A stretch of DNA of 64,000 nucleotides from Gentiana macrophylla (GCA_026214975.1 CM047814.1:23139058-23203057), one strand, 5' to 3'. Counted from the stretch's first letter, positions 11,892-23,439 are shown. Numbers and translations are program-made. The notes: generated by a model from the letters alone, not told the origin.

Positions 11892-12416
11892 TGATGATGC
11901 TAAATAAAGCACCAGTGATGTGTCAAGGTTGTTTGGAATCTAGGGGTGAAATAGAAAGGAGATGCAATATGAATAAGATGGTGCCTTTTATGGAAAGATG
12001 GTAGTTTTTGTATTATGCGGTGGGTTCAAGAATGTATCTTGAATTGCCTACGATCTCTCTGTCTGAATCCAGAATCAAGCCCAACGTAGTTCCTGGATGT
12101 ACGTATTTATAGGCACATGCCCTTCTTCCGCCTTCTAACTTAAGGCGGTTTAGTCTATTGACAAATATAACCTTGGCTTCCTCGTCCGTTACTCCTCGTA
12201 TCGGATCAAGCGTCTGCTTGTATTGACTCGACGGTCATCGTCATGGTCATGCCGATGTGAAAACCTTCAACATAACTAATCTATAATACATACGATCTTG
12301 ACACATGTCGAGATGGTTCGCCCGCTTCGACGTCCTCATCATATCTGGACTCTCCACATTCCAAATTGACTACTCGGATAACTCCACGCGTGGAAGGGTG
12401 GCATATCGTATCGTCA
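11892..12416 (-). repeat. 3' LTR of the Tat element
   Basis: This 525-bp repeat matches 21,129-21,646. Paired differences include CTACGATCTCTCTGTC against CTACGTATCTGTC, and ACTCGGATAA against ACTCAGATAA. Confidence 0.92.
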
Positions 12417-12430
12417 TAAGCCCCCCAGAT
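12417..12430 (-). other. Polypurine tract of the Tat element
   Basis: The minus strand reads ATCTGGGGGGCTTA directly before the 3' LTR. Confidence 0.7.
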
Positions 12431-12812
12431 CCGACAAGGCCTCTTTAGAATGCTAAAGTCGGATCTCAAAATTTGAAAATGATATTCGATCGAGACCTTT
12501 CCTTTGGCGGGATTTGGGCTAGTACCTCACCCGCCATAGTCTTCATAGGGTGACGTCGATCGCATCGTAATTAAATGGGCGCGAGGAACGCGTTTTTATT
12601 GGATGGAGCCTTTGATACTCGCGATATTTCCCTTTATAATCGCCCAAAACCGTCCTTTCAAATCATTTGGAGATTTTTCAAGATAAAAGGAGTTCAAGCC
12701 GGTGAAGAGTCATTCCATCCACTTTCCCTGTCCATAACGAAAACCACAAGTAAGCTTTGAACTTCCTCCGTTTCTTTCTTATTTCATTGTTTTCTTTGCT
12801 TTTCCCATTCCC

Positions 12813-14895
12813 ATGTCTGTGAGTGAGAGCGATTCTCAAAATTTAGAGGAAATCGCCGTGTCTGAAGACGAGTCGCAGGAGGTAACGGTTTCCGAACAAC
12901 TTGATACATCCGGCCAGAAGTTCACCGGAGAAGAAGGAGAGGAGGAAAGGGGGGAAGAAGAATCGACTTCCCGACGTATCACGAAACGTCAAACCAGAAT
13001 GAAGGGTCAGGGAGCATACGGGTGCGTATTTGCCCTAACAGAGGAAAAGGTCAAGGCTTTATGCCAAAGGTTTGATAGTCCGTATTCATCTGATAATATG
13101 CAAGTCCCTCGAGGCCAAAATCAATTCGCTTGTGATCCTCCTCCTGGTTTTTGCGCCGTTTATGAAGCGCAGCTAAAGGAAGGATTAAGATACCCTTTCG
13201 ACCCGTGTCTTATCGGGCGTGCTTCGACACTACCGGATATGTGTTGCTCAATTGGCTCCGAATGGTATTAGAAGCCTCATGGGCTTTGTCCTGGCATGTC
13301 GAGTGGCTAAAGTCGAATTCACGGTGCGCCTGTTCCGACAATATTATTCGATCCTGGGACTGCAAGACGCTGGGTGGTATACCTTCGAAACGCCCTTGGT
13401 CCCGAATTTGTTCGGAAGGCCATATCATCTCATGGCGATCGGAAACCTAACTTTCTTCTTTATCCGACACGGTCTTGGTGACCTCGATATACATACTTGG
13501 CACAAAAGACCTAAGAAGTGGCATGACAAGCTTGACTCCGATCCACCCGTGTCGTGTGGAGTGCTCGAACAAGTGCATCCCGATATTGCAACTCGAATCG
13601 CACTTCTATGCTTCGCCGACCTCGAGACGGCGGGCCCGGCGCCTATATGGAACTTGATGAAGAAGTCCGGGCTTCGTGTAGGATTTTCGTTAATTTTATC
13701 GAACTGTTATACTTCTTTCTGTTTACTTATTTCCGTCTCGATTATGTACTAAAAGTGACCTTTATTCTTGCAGTGGAATATTTCTCTGAGATGGAGTCGT
13801 CTACTAAGATGCCTGACCCCAAGAAGATACAAGAGCTGGCGGGGATCAAATCGAAAAAACCCGTTTCCGTTTCTATAGTCTCTGGAGGTAAAAAGACTCC
13901 GGTTCGAGCACCCACTCCTGCATCAACGTCGAATATTCTTAGGGACCAACCAGATGATGCACTGGTGGAGAAGCAACTGGGAGAAGGTGCTGACTCGAGG
14001 AAGCGCTTGAAGACCTCCGACACTAGGCATGGAATAGGAAAAGAGGCTCAAAACCTCCTCACCCAAAAATTATCGATCCGATCCCGAAACTACAACTTCG
14101 AGCCGGGAGCTTATGGCCCCGACTTAACTAAACAAATATATCTTCAAGCTTATCCGAGCTGTAAGCCTTCATAATTTAGAAATTGTATTCGTCAACGAGT
14201 CGATTTAACATCTCTCTCATTGCAGGTTCGTCTTTCCACTGAGGTGGCCACAAACAGAATTGGATCTCCTACCTCCGCTTTGGCTGAAAGGAGAGACTAT
14301 AAAGCGGTAAGTCAAAGATCGAGAACCTTGAGGCCGGTGTGCGAAAAATTGGACGGTCGACGTTTGACTCTGAAAAGGCTTGATTTAGAGGTTTCCCGAT
14401 TCAACTTGACCAAAGCGAAGGTCTTTGCGCAGAGAGGAGGCGGAGTTGACTGGGGTGAAATCAGAGCTCGAGACAACGAAGGCTGAGCTGGCTGGATGCA
14501 TCAAGGCTCGAGACGACCTACAAATCGAGGTTGACAGCTTGGCTTCCCGCGTGGAAATGGCCAAGAAGGATTTTCTGGCCTCTGACGAGCTTAGAACTGA
14601 AATAATGCTGTTGATGACCCAGGCCATGAAGGGAGGATTCACCAATGCTCTAAAGGACGTCAAAGAGGCCTTCCCAGAGTTTAAGGTGTCGAGTATCAAA
14701 CGGGCTCATTTGTACGACGAGGAGTCGATCCCTCGATACGGCCGGTACTTCGATGACTTCAGATCTGGGGTTTCTCTTCATGAGAAGTATGTACGACCTG
14801 CCCTCGATCAGGAAGGAGAAGAGGATGACGATGTCGACGTGGACATCGATGGTGTCGACCCGGATGCTTCCAGCTTAAACCCCCCTAACGCTTGA
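12813..14895 (+). pseudogene. Antisense extra ORF (aORF) of the Tat element
   Basis: Lies opposite to gag-pol between integrase and the 3' LTR, where Tat elements carry an extra gene of unknown role (putative gypsy-type transposon protein family). Start chosen at 12,813, the first ATG of a long acidic N-terminus. The conserved core includes DPPPGFCAVYEAQLKEGLRYPF and, in another frame from about 13,212, LAPNGIRSLMGFVLACRVAKVEF; a one-base difference at the G run near 13,210-13,214 explains the shift. A likely intron ends CTTGCAG at 13,773 (donor near 13,680), and a second spans 14,161-14,225 (GTAAGC...TTGCAG), though joining there leaves the frame off by one. The C-terminal part (14,425-14,895) is predicted coiled coil ending in an acidic D/V repeat. 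Not intact as read. Confidence 0.75.
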
Positions 14896-15627
14896 CAAAC
14901 TTCATCGCTTAACTATTTTTATTCGATATGGTTGTAAACTTTGGATTCGATTTGGTTGTACTTCCAAACATTTACTTTCTTTGTCTCTTTTTTACTTTTT
15001 GTCAATGAATTTACAATTTGAATCCTACTTGAATTTTCTTCCTTTATTTTCAACTTCGATTACCGCTTTAATTTGTCTTTTATCTTCGTTGTCATTTGTT
15101 TAGGGTGTAGTCATATCGGCTTAATTCTCTTACGGTTGATTAGGGTGTAGTCATATCGACTTAATTCCCTTATAGTTGATTAGGGTGTAGTCATATCGAC
15201 TTAATTCCCTTACGATTAATTAGGGTGTAGTCATATCGACTTAATTCCTTATTCGTATGCGAGGTGTAGTCATATCGACTTAATTCCTCTTTATTCCCCC
15301 AAGTGAAGCATGAGTTCATGACTCATGGTGCACTTTAGTATGAGTCGATCTTCGCTTTATCGCCGTTTTGGCTTAATTGTGCACTTGATCGGAGCTCGGC
15401 TCAATTATGTTGAATCGATGCTTTTGTCTTTGATGGATGCGTGGCGTGGTGCCATCGATTGCTTTGCATCATGGCCTTTAGCGAGTTAGGAGTGATAAGC
15501 ATTAAAACTTCGTACATCGTATCGACGGGTGCTTGTTATGATGGTTCAAAGAAAATTACATAAATTGCAAACATAAAGTTTTGATTGTCGATTCGACGCA
15601 TTACAATCACCAAAACAGAAATGAAAA
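14896..15627. other. Spacer between aORF and integrase
   Basis: Non-coding gap between the converging aORF and integrase; holds the 40-bp tandem repeat listed next and is otherwise featureless. Confidence 0.6.
15101..15290. repeat. 40-bp tandem repeat, five copies
   Basis: TAGGGTGTAGTCATATCG recurs at 15,101, 15,141, 15,181 and 15,221 with exact 40-base spacing, followed by CTTAATTC; a fifth, shortened copy (GAGGTGTAGTCATATCG) starts near 15,260. Confidence 0.93.
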
Positions 15628-16859
15628 TTACACATAATACTTTCTAAGATTAGTGGCGTGCCAGTTCGAGGCAATCGTGCTTCCGTCTGATCTTCCAAGT
15701 TGATATGCCCCTTTAGGATGGACTTTCAGGATCTTGTAAGGGCCTTCCCAATTCGGCTCGAGCTTGCCTATTGGGTCCTGTCTGCTTGCTTCATTCTTTC
15801 TCAATACGAGGTCACCAACTTGGAAATATTTATACTTTACTCGAACGTTATAGTATTGTGAAATCTTTCTCTTATACTCGACCACTTTCGATGTGATCTG
15901 AGCTCTCTCCTTTCTTCGACATCATCTTTCGCTTGCTTGAGATTGCCTCCATTTGTCTCGATACTATAAGCTAGAACCCGAGGTGAAGACAACCCGATCT
16001 CTGCTGGTATTACCGCTTCACACCCGTAGGCCATTGCGAATGGAGTTTCTCGAGTAGCCGTGCATTGGGTGCGATTCGATATGACCACAAGATGCTTGGC
16101 AATCGTGCCGCCCAATCGCGCCCCTCATCTTCCAATCGCTTCTTGACCGAACTTCAATCATCTGTTGGTCTGCTCGACTTGTCCATTCGACTGAGGTCGA
16201 GCCACGGATGTCGTTCTATGTTCGATCTTAAACTCTTTGAGCCAGCTTTGTACCCTTTCATCCAAGAACTGAGTGCCGTTGTCCGAGATCATGTACTTGG
16301 GGACTCCAAACTCTGCATAAAATATTTTTCCACAAAATTTCTTGATAGTTGCGGCTCTGATGTCGGCAAGGGCTTTAGCCTCAACCCATTTGGTGAAATA
16401 ATCGACCATGACCACAACAAACTTTAGATTTCCCGGGGCTCGAGGCAAAGGCCCTACTATATCGACACCCCACTCATCGAACGGCCAAACAGATTCGATG
16501 ACATTCATCTCTTGAGCCTGCTGATGCGTTACTACATCATGAACCTGACACGCTCTACACTTCATAACCAACTCATTTGCGTCTCTCTGCATTGAGGGCC
16601 AGAAATACCCTGCTAACCTACACTTTCTTGCCAAAGATTCGTGCCCTACAATGATTTCCACATACTCCCGATGTATTTCCTCGAGAAGATAGGCTCCTCG
16701 TCTTCCGATCATGCATCGCATCCAGGGCGCTACTGAATGACTTCTGTAAAGAACATAATCAAATAATGCATATCTTGCTGACTGTAATCGTACCTTCCTT
16801 GCCTGAGACTTATCCGATGGTAGAATCCCATCTTTCAGATAAAGGGCTATCGGGTCCAT
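15628..16859 (-). pseudogene. Integrase of the Tat element (frameshifted)
   Basis: Inserts retrotransposon cDNA into chromosomes. In the upstream ORF (16,158-16,859; 233 codons), H63, H73, C101 and C104 form the HHCC zinc-binding domain. The catalytic core follows with D133 (GVDIVGPLPR), D193 (ISDNGTQF) and E229 (GQVEQTNR), the last two with 35 residues between them, as expected for a DDE integrase. The C-terminal part continues in other frames at 15,837-16,115 and 15,628-15,885, the latter with the conserved GKLEPNWEGPYKI and ending HATNLRKYYV. At least two frameshifts break the reading frame near 16,115-16,160 and 15,840-15,885. Confidence 0.9.
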
Positions 16860-17037
16860 CCATGTCGACCCACGATGATTGGTTGCACATCGACTTCCTC
16901 GTAGCTACGCCTCGACAAAGATTTCTACTAGAACCTTCTTTTTTGATTTGAAATTAGATGCCGCTTGGATAAGGCATCGGCTCTTATTTCTCACTCCTCG
17001 GTACACCTTTCGATGCGAACACTCTTGAATTTTGACA

Positions 17038-17760
17038 TCACCCTCGAACCACTTTTAGATAGCTCTTCATTGCTTCCTCTTTAGCTTCATACTCCCCTCG
17101 AATGTGATTTACCACGAGCTGTGAGTCACTGTATACCAGGAGGTTCTCGACCCCTAACTTGATTGCCAACTTCAAACCTGTGATCATGGCCTCATATTCC
17201 GCTTCATTGTTAGTGGCTTTAAATTCAAATCGAAGCGCATAAGGGAATTCCTCTCCTCTTGGGCTAACCAGCAACAACCCAGCTCCTGCTCCCTCCTTGC
17301 TAGAAGCACCATCAACATAAACGGTCCACTGTTTTTCAGGTGATTGCTTTTCTTGTTCTATCCGAATCGACAATCCTTCTGCAATGAAATCGGCTAGTGC
17401 TTGGCCTTTGACAGCTGTCCGAGGTGTGAAATCGATATCGTACCCTGCTAACTCGACCACCCATTTGGCCAGTCGACCCGACGTCTCGGGCTTTGCCAGA
17501 ATCTGCTTCAGGGGCTGGTTTGTAACTACCACAATCGGGTGTGCTTGGAAATAAGGCTTCAACTTCCTCGACGCGTGGACTAGACCCAGAGCTAACTTCT
17601 CAGCTGGTGAATATCTTAACTCTGCCCCATGCAACGCTTTGCTGACGAAATAGATTGGTACCTGACCTTGTTCCGCTTCTCGAATTAATACCGCGCTTAC
17701 GGCCTCTTCACAAACAGCGAGATACACGAGCAGCGTCTCTCCTACTCGAGGTGATGTCAA
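17038..17760 (-). pseudogene. Dual RNase H region of the Tat element
   Basis: In 240 codons, residues 1-130 are the RT-linked RNase H (PIYFVSKALHGAELRYSPAEK, then a degenerate catalytic core). Residues 146-235 are a second, archaeal-type RNase H with D150 (YVDGASS), E188 (NNEAEYEA) and D212 (YSDSQLV) all present. The second domain is the diagnostic gain of the Tat lineage and probably supplies the activity. It is separated from the RT ORF by a short gap with a frame change and from integrase by about 180 bases. Confidence 0.9.
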
Positions 17761-17787
17761 GGTGGGCGGAGTTTGTCAAGTAACTCT

Positions 17788-18934
17788 TTAAATCTTCAAA
17801 AGCTTTTTGGCACTTGTCATCCCACCTGGAAAGGACTTGCTTTCTTTAGAATCTTGAAGAATGGCAAGGCCTCGTGCCGATATCGATAAAAAGCGGTTGA
17901 GAGCTGCCATTCGACCTGTTAATCTTTGTACCTCCTTCACACTTCGAGGCACAGGCATGTTCTGGAGAACCTTGATTTTGTCTGGGTTCGCTTTAATTCC
18001 ATCCTTAGATATCATGTATCCCAAGAACTTCCCTGATCGGACCCCGAACGTACACTTTTTTGGGTTGAGTTTCATGTTGGCAGAACGAAGAACCTCGAAC
18101 ACCTCTCTCGTGTCGACTATAAACTGCTCGAGAGACTTACTCTTAATTAACAAATCGTCTACATAAACTTCCATGCTTCGTCCAATCAATTTTTCGAAAA
18201 TCTTGTTCACTGCGCGTTGGTATGTTGCTCCCGCATTCTTTAGACCAAACGGCATCGTAACGAAACTAAATGTCCCGAAGTCTGTTATAAAAGCCGTCTT
18301 TTCTGAATCTCTGGGGTCCATAAGGATCTGATAGTAACCTCGATACGCATCTAAAAATCCAAAAACTTCGAACCCTAAGGTCGAATCGACAAGCTGGTCG
18401 ATCTTGGGGAGTGGGTAGGAGTCTTTTGGGCAAGCTTTGTTTAGATCCGTAAAGTCGATGCACATCCTCCGGCTCCAGTCGGCTTTCTTCTAAGAGACAA
18501 GGTTGGCTAACCATCTGGATATACCACTTCTTTAACGATCCGGCTACCAAAGAACTTGTCGACTTCTTTCTTAATCGCTTCTTTTTCTTTCTCGGTGCTA
18601 GATTTCTCTTCTTTTGTTTCACTGGTTTTTAGGTAGGGTCGACATTGAGCTTGTGTATTCGCAATGTCACCGGATAGGCCCGACAGATGTCGCCGGCTTT
18701 CCACGCAAAGACATCTCGAAACTCAACCAGGAGATCGACTAACGTCCCGAACATCGGGTGTGGAATCCACTTCCCGACTTGAACTCCTTGGCTTTCCTCT
18801 TCTTTCCAAACTTGAACTTCTTCCGTCGGATCGGCCGAAACCCAACTTTTGTCCTCTTCTTCCTCGAGGATTAGCTCTTCAACCAACACTTGGCTCTGAC
18901 CTTTTCCTTTAATCGTCACTAAGTTGCAATTCAC
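17788..18934 (-). pseudogene. Reverse transcriptase of the Tat element
   Basis: Copies element RNA into DNA. The ORF at 17,788-18,465 has DFTDLNKACPKDSYPLP, FGLKNAGATYQR and the active-site box YVDD (EVYVDDLLIKSK), then KKCTFGV and FLGYMIS. The N-terminal part lies in other frames at 18,507-18,934 (WVSADPTEE...FRDVFAWK...), so the frame changes near 18,470-18,520 and again near 18,630-18,700. Confidence 0.92.
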
Positions 18935-19053
18935 GCCACCGCCACATCTCCTTTACCTCGTGGGTGCCATGCCACGCGGGGAACTTCATCTTTGTTGTGG
19001 TAGGTGGAGATTACCGCCTCAAATCATAAAGTGCGGGTCGACCCAATATTACA

Positions 19054-19400
19054 TTATACCCGAAGGGCGCCTTGACCACGACGACGCCATCTCCATCGTC
19101 GCCTCTTCTCACCATCTCCTACCGTGGTTAACAAGTTGATAGATCCGATAGGATGGATGGCTCGCCCGTAAAAACCGAATAGCGGGGTGGACAATGGTGT
19201 TATATCTTCATCTTTTAACTTCATTGCCCTAAACGCCGAATAGTATAGGATATTCACAAAGACTCCCGCTTATCGATCTGAGACTCTCTTTATTAGCCCT
19301 CGATCGATAATCGCTTCATGACTAAGCCTTCATCATGCCATGAGGACTTGGGGCATCGTCTCTAGGTCCATATCCCACTCTGTTGTAAATTTCAACTTCT
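19054..19400 (-). pseudogene. Aspartic protease region of the Tat element
   Basis: The ORF at 19,054-19,257 carries NILYYSAFRAMKL and LFGFYGRAIHPIGSI, the segment that follows the active site in Tat/Ogre proteases. The upstream part (to about 19,400) is shifted, and the catalytic triad is blurred (a stop replaces the expected ID(T/K)G box), so no intact protease can be read. Confidence 0.7.
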
Positions 19401-19758
19401 TGGCTTCTCTCGACCCGTCCGTAGCGGTTGACTTGATCGAGGTCGGTCTAAATCATGTTCCGCCACAATCGTATTCACGCCATATCCGATTCGGTTATCT
19501 CCGTAAGGATCTCGATTCGATCTTCCCTTCTATCTTCTCGACGCCATCTCTTTGATTGTCCTTCTCACGGGCTCGCATTTAACTGCCTCTACGCCTTTGA
19601 TTGCCTCGATTGGGAGATCGATCTCTTCTTCCGTGGTATTTCTTCCTCTTATACTCTCGACGCCCTTGGGCTCATCTTTCTCCGATCATGTCTACTACCT
19701 CGCCGAGTAGTCCTTCTTGAATGCCGCGTCGATATCTCTCTTTAGATCAAAACATTCT

Positions 19759-21033
19759 TCACGTGTCATGCCCCACGTCTTGATGGTAATCACGGATTTG
19801 GGGGTTTTTTCTCTTCTCGACATCCTTTGATATCGGTTTGGGTGTCCGAGCGATGTTCTTTTTTATCATGATAGCTAGCACCTCTTTCCGAGACCGATTA
19901 AGGGGCATGAAGTCTCTATCTTTTAAATTTCCTTTCCTCCCGAGTCGATCTGTAATTGGTGCTGTCATCCGATCGAAAACACTGGCTTTCCTTCATTCTT
20001 AGGTGACCTTTGGTCCGGCCTCGGTGTCGTTTTCGAGTTGAGACCAAGCGAGATGGTGTGCAAGCGCACTGCCTCCTCACCTTGGCAAAATTTATGGACT
20101 ATGTTCACACATTCGTCCATGCTTTCTGGCATCTTTCTAGATAACTTGTCGTATAACTTCATGTTCCTGATCCCTGCAACGAAAAAGTTGACCTGAAGTG
20201 TCTCATTGAGATTGTGGACTTTCATTGCTTGAGGTTAAAACGCTTCATATAATCGATAGTTGACTCATTCCTTTCTTGCTTGATGTTAGTCAAATGGGTA
20301 GAACTCAGATGAAACTTCTTGTTTCCAATAAACGCGTCGCGAAACTTTTGCCCCAACTACACGCTAGAAAATCGACCGGGTCTCGGTTTGTGGAACCACT
20401 CTCGAGCTCGACTGGTAACAAGGTGTCAAATGCTCGACACTTCATGGCGCGTCGTTCGCATTTCTTAGCCTCATCATCGATATGTATCGGTATAGATGAT
20501 CCTCGAGGATCTCACAGTGCCGTCATACGGATCCATTTTGGGGGTTTGAAGGACTCGGGCATCGGGTAATGCTCGATCTCGAAACAAAAGGCGACTCAAG
20601 CCAATCGATGTCTCGATCCTTACTACGATACGATTGAACTCGTCTCGTATACTTTCTCGACCCTTCTTAAAGGCTTCTCTTGCGCGACCCGCCTCTTGTA
20701 GTTGGTGGCACCGACTTCTATCTCGTCTTCACATTCTTCTCGGATATCCACCACCTTTTTCCCTTCGCTTCTAACTCTCTTTCGCCTGGTTGATCTAAAG
20801 GTTGCCCGTCCGGAAAATCGCGAGTCCTTTTCAACAAACACCGACGCTACGACACGCTTAAGTGCTTCTTCATCTAACGACGCCAAGTAGTCTGCAACAT
20901 CCTGGCAACCGAGGGAGGAAGTCGAGGTTTTTGTGTTTGCACAATCGCAAATTTTAGAACCAAAGTGGGTTTTTCGAGGAGACGATCGGTTTTGTTCCCT
21001 GCGGCTCTGTGTCCGTGTGTTCTTCATTCTCAT
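19759..21033 (-). pseudogene. Gag of the Tat element
   Basis: Capsid-type protein. The N-terminus (20,623-21,033) is highly charged. The middle segment near 20,230-20,360 reads in a gag-typical way (DAFIGNKKFHLSS, NESTIDYMKRFN) and continues at 19,965-20,225 with LQVNFFVAGIRNMKLYDKLS. The C-terminus at 19,759-19,968 has DYHQDVGHDT and a basic region. Frameshifts or stops separate the three parts. Confidence 0.8.
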
Positions 21034-21110
21034 GACGTTCTTCTTTTTGCTTTTCTTCTTGTTGACGGCGCCATCGTACTACTCTCTCTAAATCACCGAT
21101 AGATAAAGGC

Positions 21111-21127
21111 CCCTCCTTCTAGCGCCA
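21111..21127 (-). other. Primer binding site of the Tat element
   Basis: The minus strand reads TGGCGCTAGAAGGAGGG one base after the 5' LTR. It begins TGG as required to pair with a tRNA CCA end; the tRNA was not identified. Confidence 0.65.
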
Positions 21128-21128
21128 A

Positions 21129-21646
21129 TGATGATGCTAAATAAAGCACCGGTGATGTGTCAAGGTTGTTTGGAATCTGGGGTGAAATAGAAAGGAGAGA
21201 TGCAATATGAATAAGATGGTGCCTTTTATGGAAAGATGGTAGTTTTTGTATTGTAATTTGGGTTCAAGAATGTATCTTGAATTGCCTACGTATCTGTCTG
21301 AATCCAGAATCAAGCCCAACGTAGTTCCTGGATGTGCGTATTTATAGCACATGCCCTTCTTCTCGCCTCTAACTTAAGGGCGGTTTAGTCTATTGACAAA
21401 TATAACCTTGGCTTCTGTCCCGTTACTCCTCAGTATCGGATCGTGCGCTTGTATTGACTCGACGGTCATCGTCATGGTCATGCCGATGTGAAAACCTTCA
21501 ACATAACTAATCTATAATACATACGATCTTGATCATGTCGAGATGGTTCGCCCACCTCGACGTCCTCATCATATCTGGACTCTCTCCACATTCCAGCTGG
21601 ACTACTCAGATAACTCCACGTGGAAGGGTGGCATATCGTATCGTCA
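21129..21646 (-). repeat. 5' LTR of the Tat element
   Basis: This 518-bp partner of 11,892-12,416 would hold the promoter of the element on the minus strand. Confidence 0.92.
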
Positions 21647-21702
21647 GTGGACAAGTATGACATGGTGATCCTGGACCACCATAAAACCACTGCCATGACT
21701 AG

Positions 21703-22500
21703 ATGTTTTAAATCAACATTTTGTTAGTTATAATTTATTTTTTTAATAAAATAAAATCCTCATGAAAAATGCATGTTGCATATTTCTATAAATATTCATT
21801 TTTTTTTGAAATATTATTCAAATTTTATTATTTATATTATTAATTCGACAAACTTTCAACAAAACATAATTTTTAGCGACATATTTGCCCTGTATTTTAC
21901 GAAAATCGCCCTTGCAATACCGCTAGCCAAAAACAAACGGTGAGGTTTTAGTCCACTTCATGTAGGTTTTTATTTTAGAGGGAAGGGGCCACAAGGACAA
22001 AAAAATTAATAAATGGATCTGAAAGGACAAAAATAACATTTTCATGATTATAAAGGACAAAAATCACAATTGTTACTTTAAAATTGTTATTTCACGTGTT
22101 AATGTTACTTTGTGTTTCATAATTGTTACTTCATATTTACTCTATTCCACATTTGTTCTTCATATTTATTCTTACATAATTATTCTTTTTATCCTTATTA
22201 AATTACGCTTTCTTTTTATCCCGATTTTTTTTGATAATTTTGTCATTCCTGACAAAAATATATTTATTTTATAGGGCTAAAAGACCCAAAAGACTGTAAA
22301 CGAACATTATTTGACATATAGGATGAAAAAGAATCACATTTGAACATAATGACACAATATTTCCTTATTCCCCCTTCTACCCTTAATTAATACCTTAATT
22401 GTTTTATTTTTTTTACTTGAACGATGCGAGATAGAATCAATTCATTGGAAAACAAAGAAAATGAAAGAAATGAAACAGAAAGAAATGAACACGTCTGCAA
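21703..22500. other. No gene seen
   Basis: AT-rich sequence with repeated AAAGGACAAAAAT words at 21,990-22,070. The 76-codon ORF at 22,044-22,274 is hydrophobic and low-complexity with no recognisable family. Confidence 0.4.
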
Positions 22501-22559
22501 CAACTTCATGTTGCTAGCTTTTCATTCTTTTTAATGGATGAAAAAATACAAAAAATGAT

Positions 22560-22658
22560 TTTTTCTTTTGATTTTTTTTTTTTTGAATTACTTTGTTGTT
22601 GTTTTCTTTTTTTTTTATATTTTTATTATTATTATGAGATGAAACAAACACTGTTGCT

Positions 22659-22690
<32 letters not shown>

Positions 22691-22718
22691 CAGGCGTTGT
22701 TCAGGTTTTTTTTTTTTA
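22560..22718. repeat. Poly-T block at the left edge of minisatellite locus A
   Basis: Several T runs, the longest about 32 bases (22,659-22,690), followed by CAGGCGTTG, another T run and ACCGATATATTGACC. The same order (long T run, CAGGCGTTG, T run, ACCGATGAATTGAC) opens locus B at 52,410-52,610. Confidence 0.8.
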
Positions 22719-23430
22719 ACCGATATATTGACCATCGCGATACAATGACCACCCCCGATACATTGACCACCGCGACGCATTGACCACCTCGATGCAATGA
22801 CCATCCTGATGCATTGACCACCGCGACGCCCGATGCGATGTACATCGCGATGCAGAGACACCACGATGAAGTGACACCACGATGAAGTGACACCACGATG
22901 TAGAGACACGAAGATGAAGCGACACCGTGATGCAGTGACCACCCCCGATGCAGAGACACTGTGATGCAGAGAAACCGCATTCGCGAGACACCTCGATGAA
23001 GTGATCTGGCCCGACGTAGTGACCACCCGCGATCGCGAGAGACGCCTCAACGAAGTGACACCACGATGCATTGACCACGCCGGATCCATTGATCACCACG
23101 ATCTGATGACCACCTTCGATCGCGAGAGACACCACGATCTCGTGACCAACCCAAATGCGAGACACCGCGATGCGGTGACCTCCCGATCTGACATGAGACA
23201 TCACGATGTTATAACATTTGATGATGCAGAGACATCGCGATGCAAAGACATCGCGATGAAGTGACACTGCATTGTAGAGACACCACGATGAAGTGACACC
23301 GCAATGCAGAGACGCCGTATTGCACAGATATCGCGATGTTATAACATTTGACGCTGTAGAGACACCGCAATACAAAGACACCGCATTGCAGAGACACCAC
23401 GATGAAATGACACCGTAATGCAGAGACATC
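22719..23430. repeat. Minisatellite A1, 16-17 bp unit
   Basis: Degenerate tandem copies of GATGCAGAGACACCGC with variants GATGAAGTGACACCAC and GATGCAGTGACCACCCCC. On the minus strand the unit has no stop codon in any frame, and three 16-bp units make 48 bases, so all three frames translate to the same kind of 16-residue repeat (AVSLHRGVSASRCLCI). The ORFs of 80-238 codons here are a by-product and are not called genes. Confidence 0.92.
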
Positions 23431-23439
23431 ATATGATAT

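Larger units (their letters stand above)
11892..21646 (-). mobile_element. Ty3/gypsy retrotransposon, Tat lineage, 9.75 kb
   Basis: LTRs at 11,892-12,416 (3') and 21,129-21,646 (5') begin TGATGATGC and end TATCGTCA; the flanking duplication is GTGGA (11,887-11,891 and 21,647-21,651). Order on the minus strand is PBS, gag, protease, RT, RNase H, a second RNase H, integrase, then a plus-strand extra ORF before the PPT. Two RNase H domains plus an antisense extra ORF near the 3' LTR mark Tat elements (RIRE2/Grande/Retand relatives). Every coding part is cut by frameshifts, yet all domains are present and the LTRs are similar, so insertion is probably fairly recent. Confidence 0.92.
11741..21692. 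mobile_element. Mutator-type MITE (about 190 bp) split by a gypsy insertion
   Basis: The left half is 11,741-11,891 and the right half 21,652-21,692. The ends are imperfect inverted repeats sharing TTTTAT(T)ATGGTCC on the left and, reversed, GGTTTTATGGTGGTCC on the right. The element is bounded by the 10-bp direct repeat CCATGACTAG at 11,731-11,740 and 21,693-21,702; a duplication of 9-11 bp is the Mutator hallmark. Removing the gypsy element and one copy of its GTGGA duplication restores a short non-coding element. Confidence 0.75.

Noticed and set aside
13742..14023. 93-codon and 104-codon minus-strand ORFs opposite the aORF
   Set aside because: Shadows; the plus-strand frames have the conserved aORF core and coiled coil.
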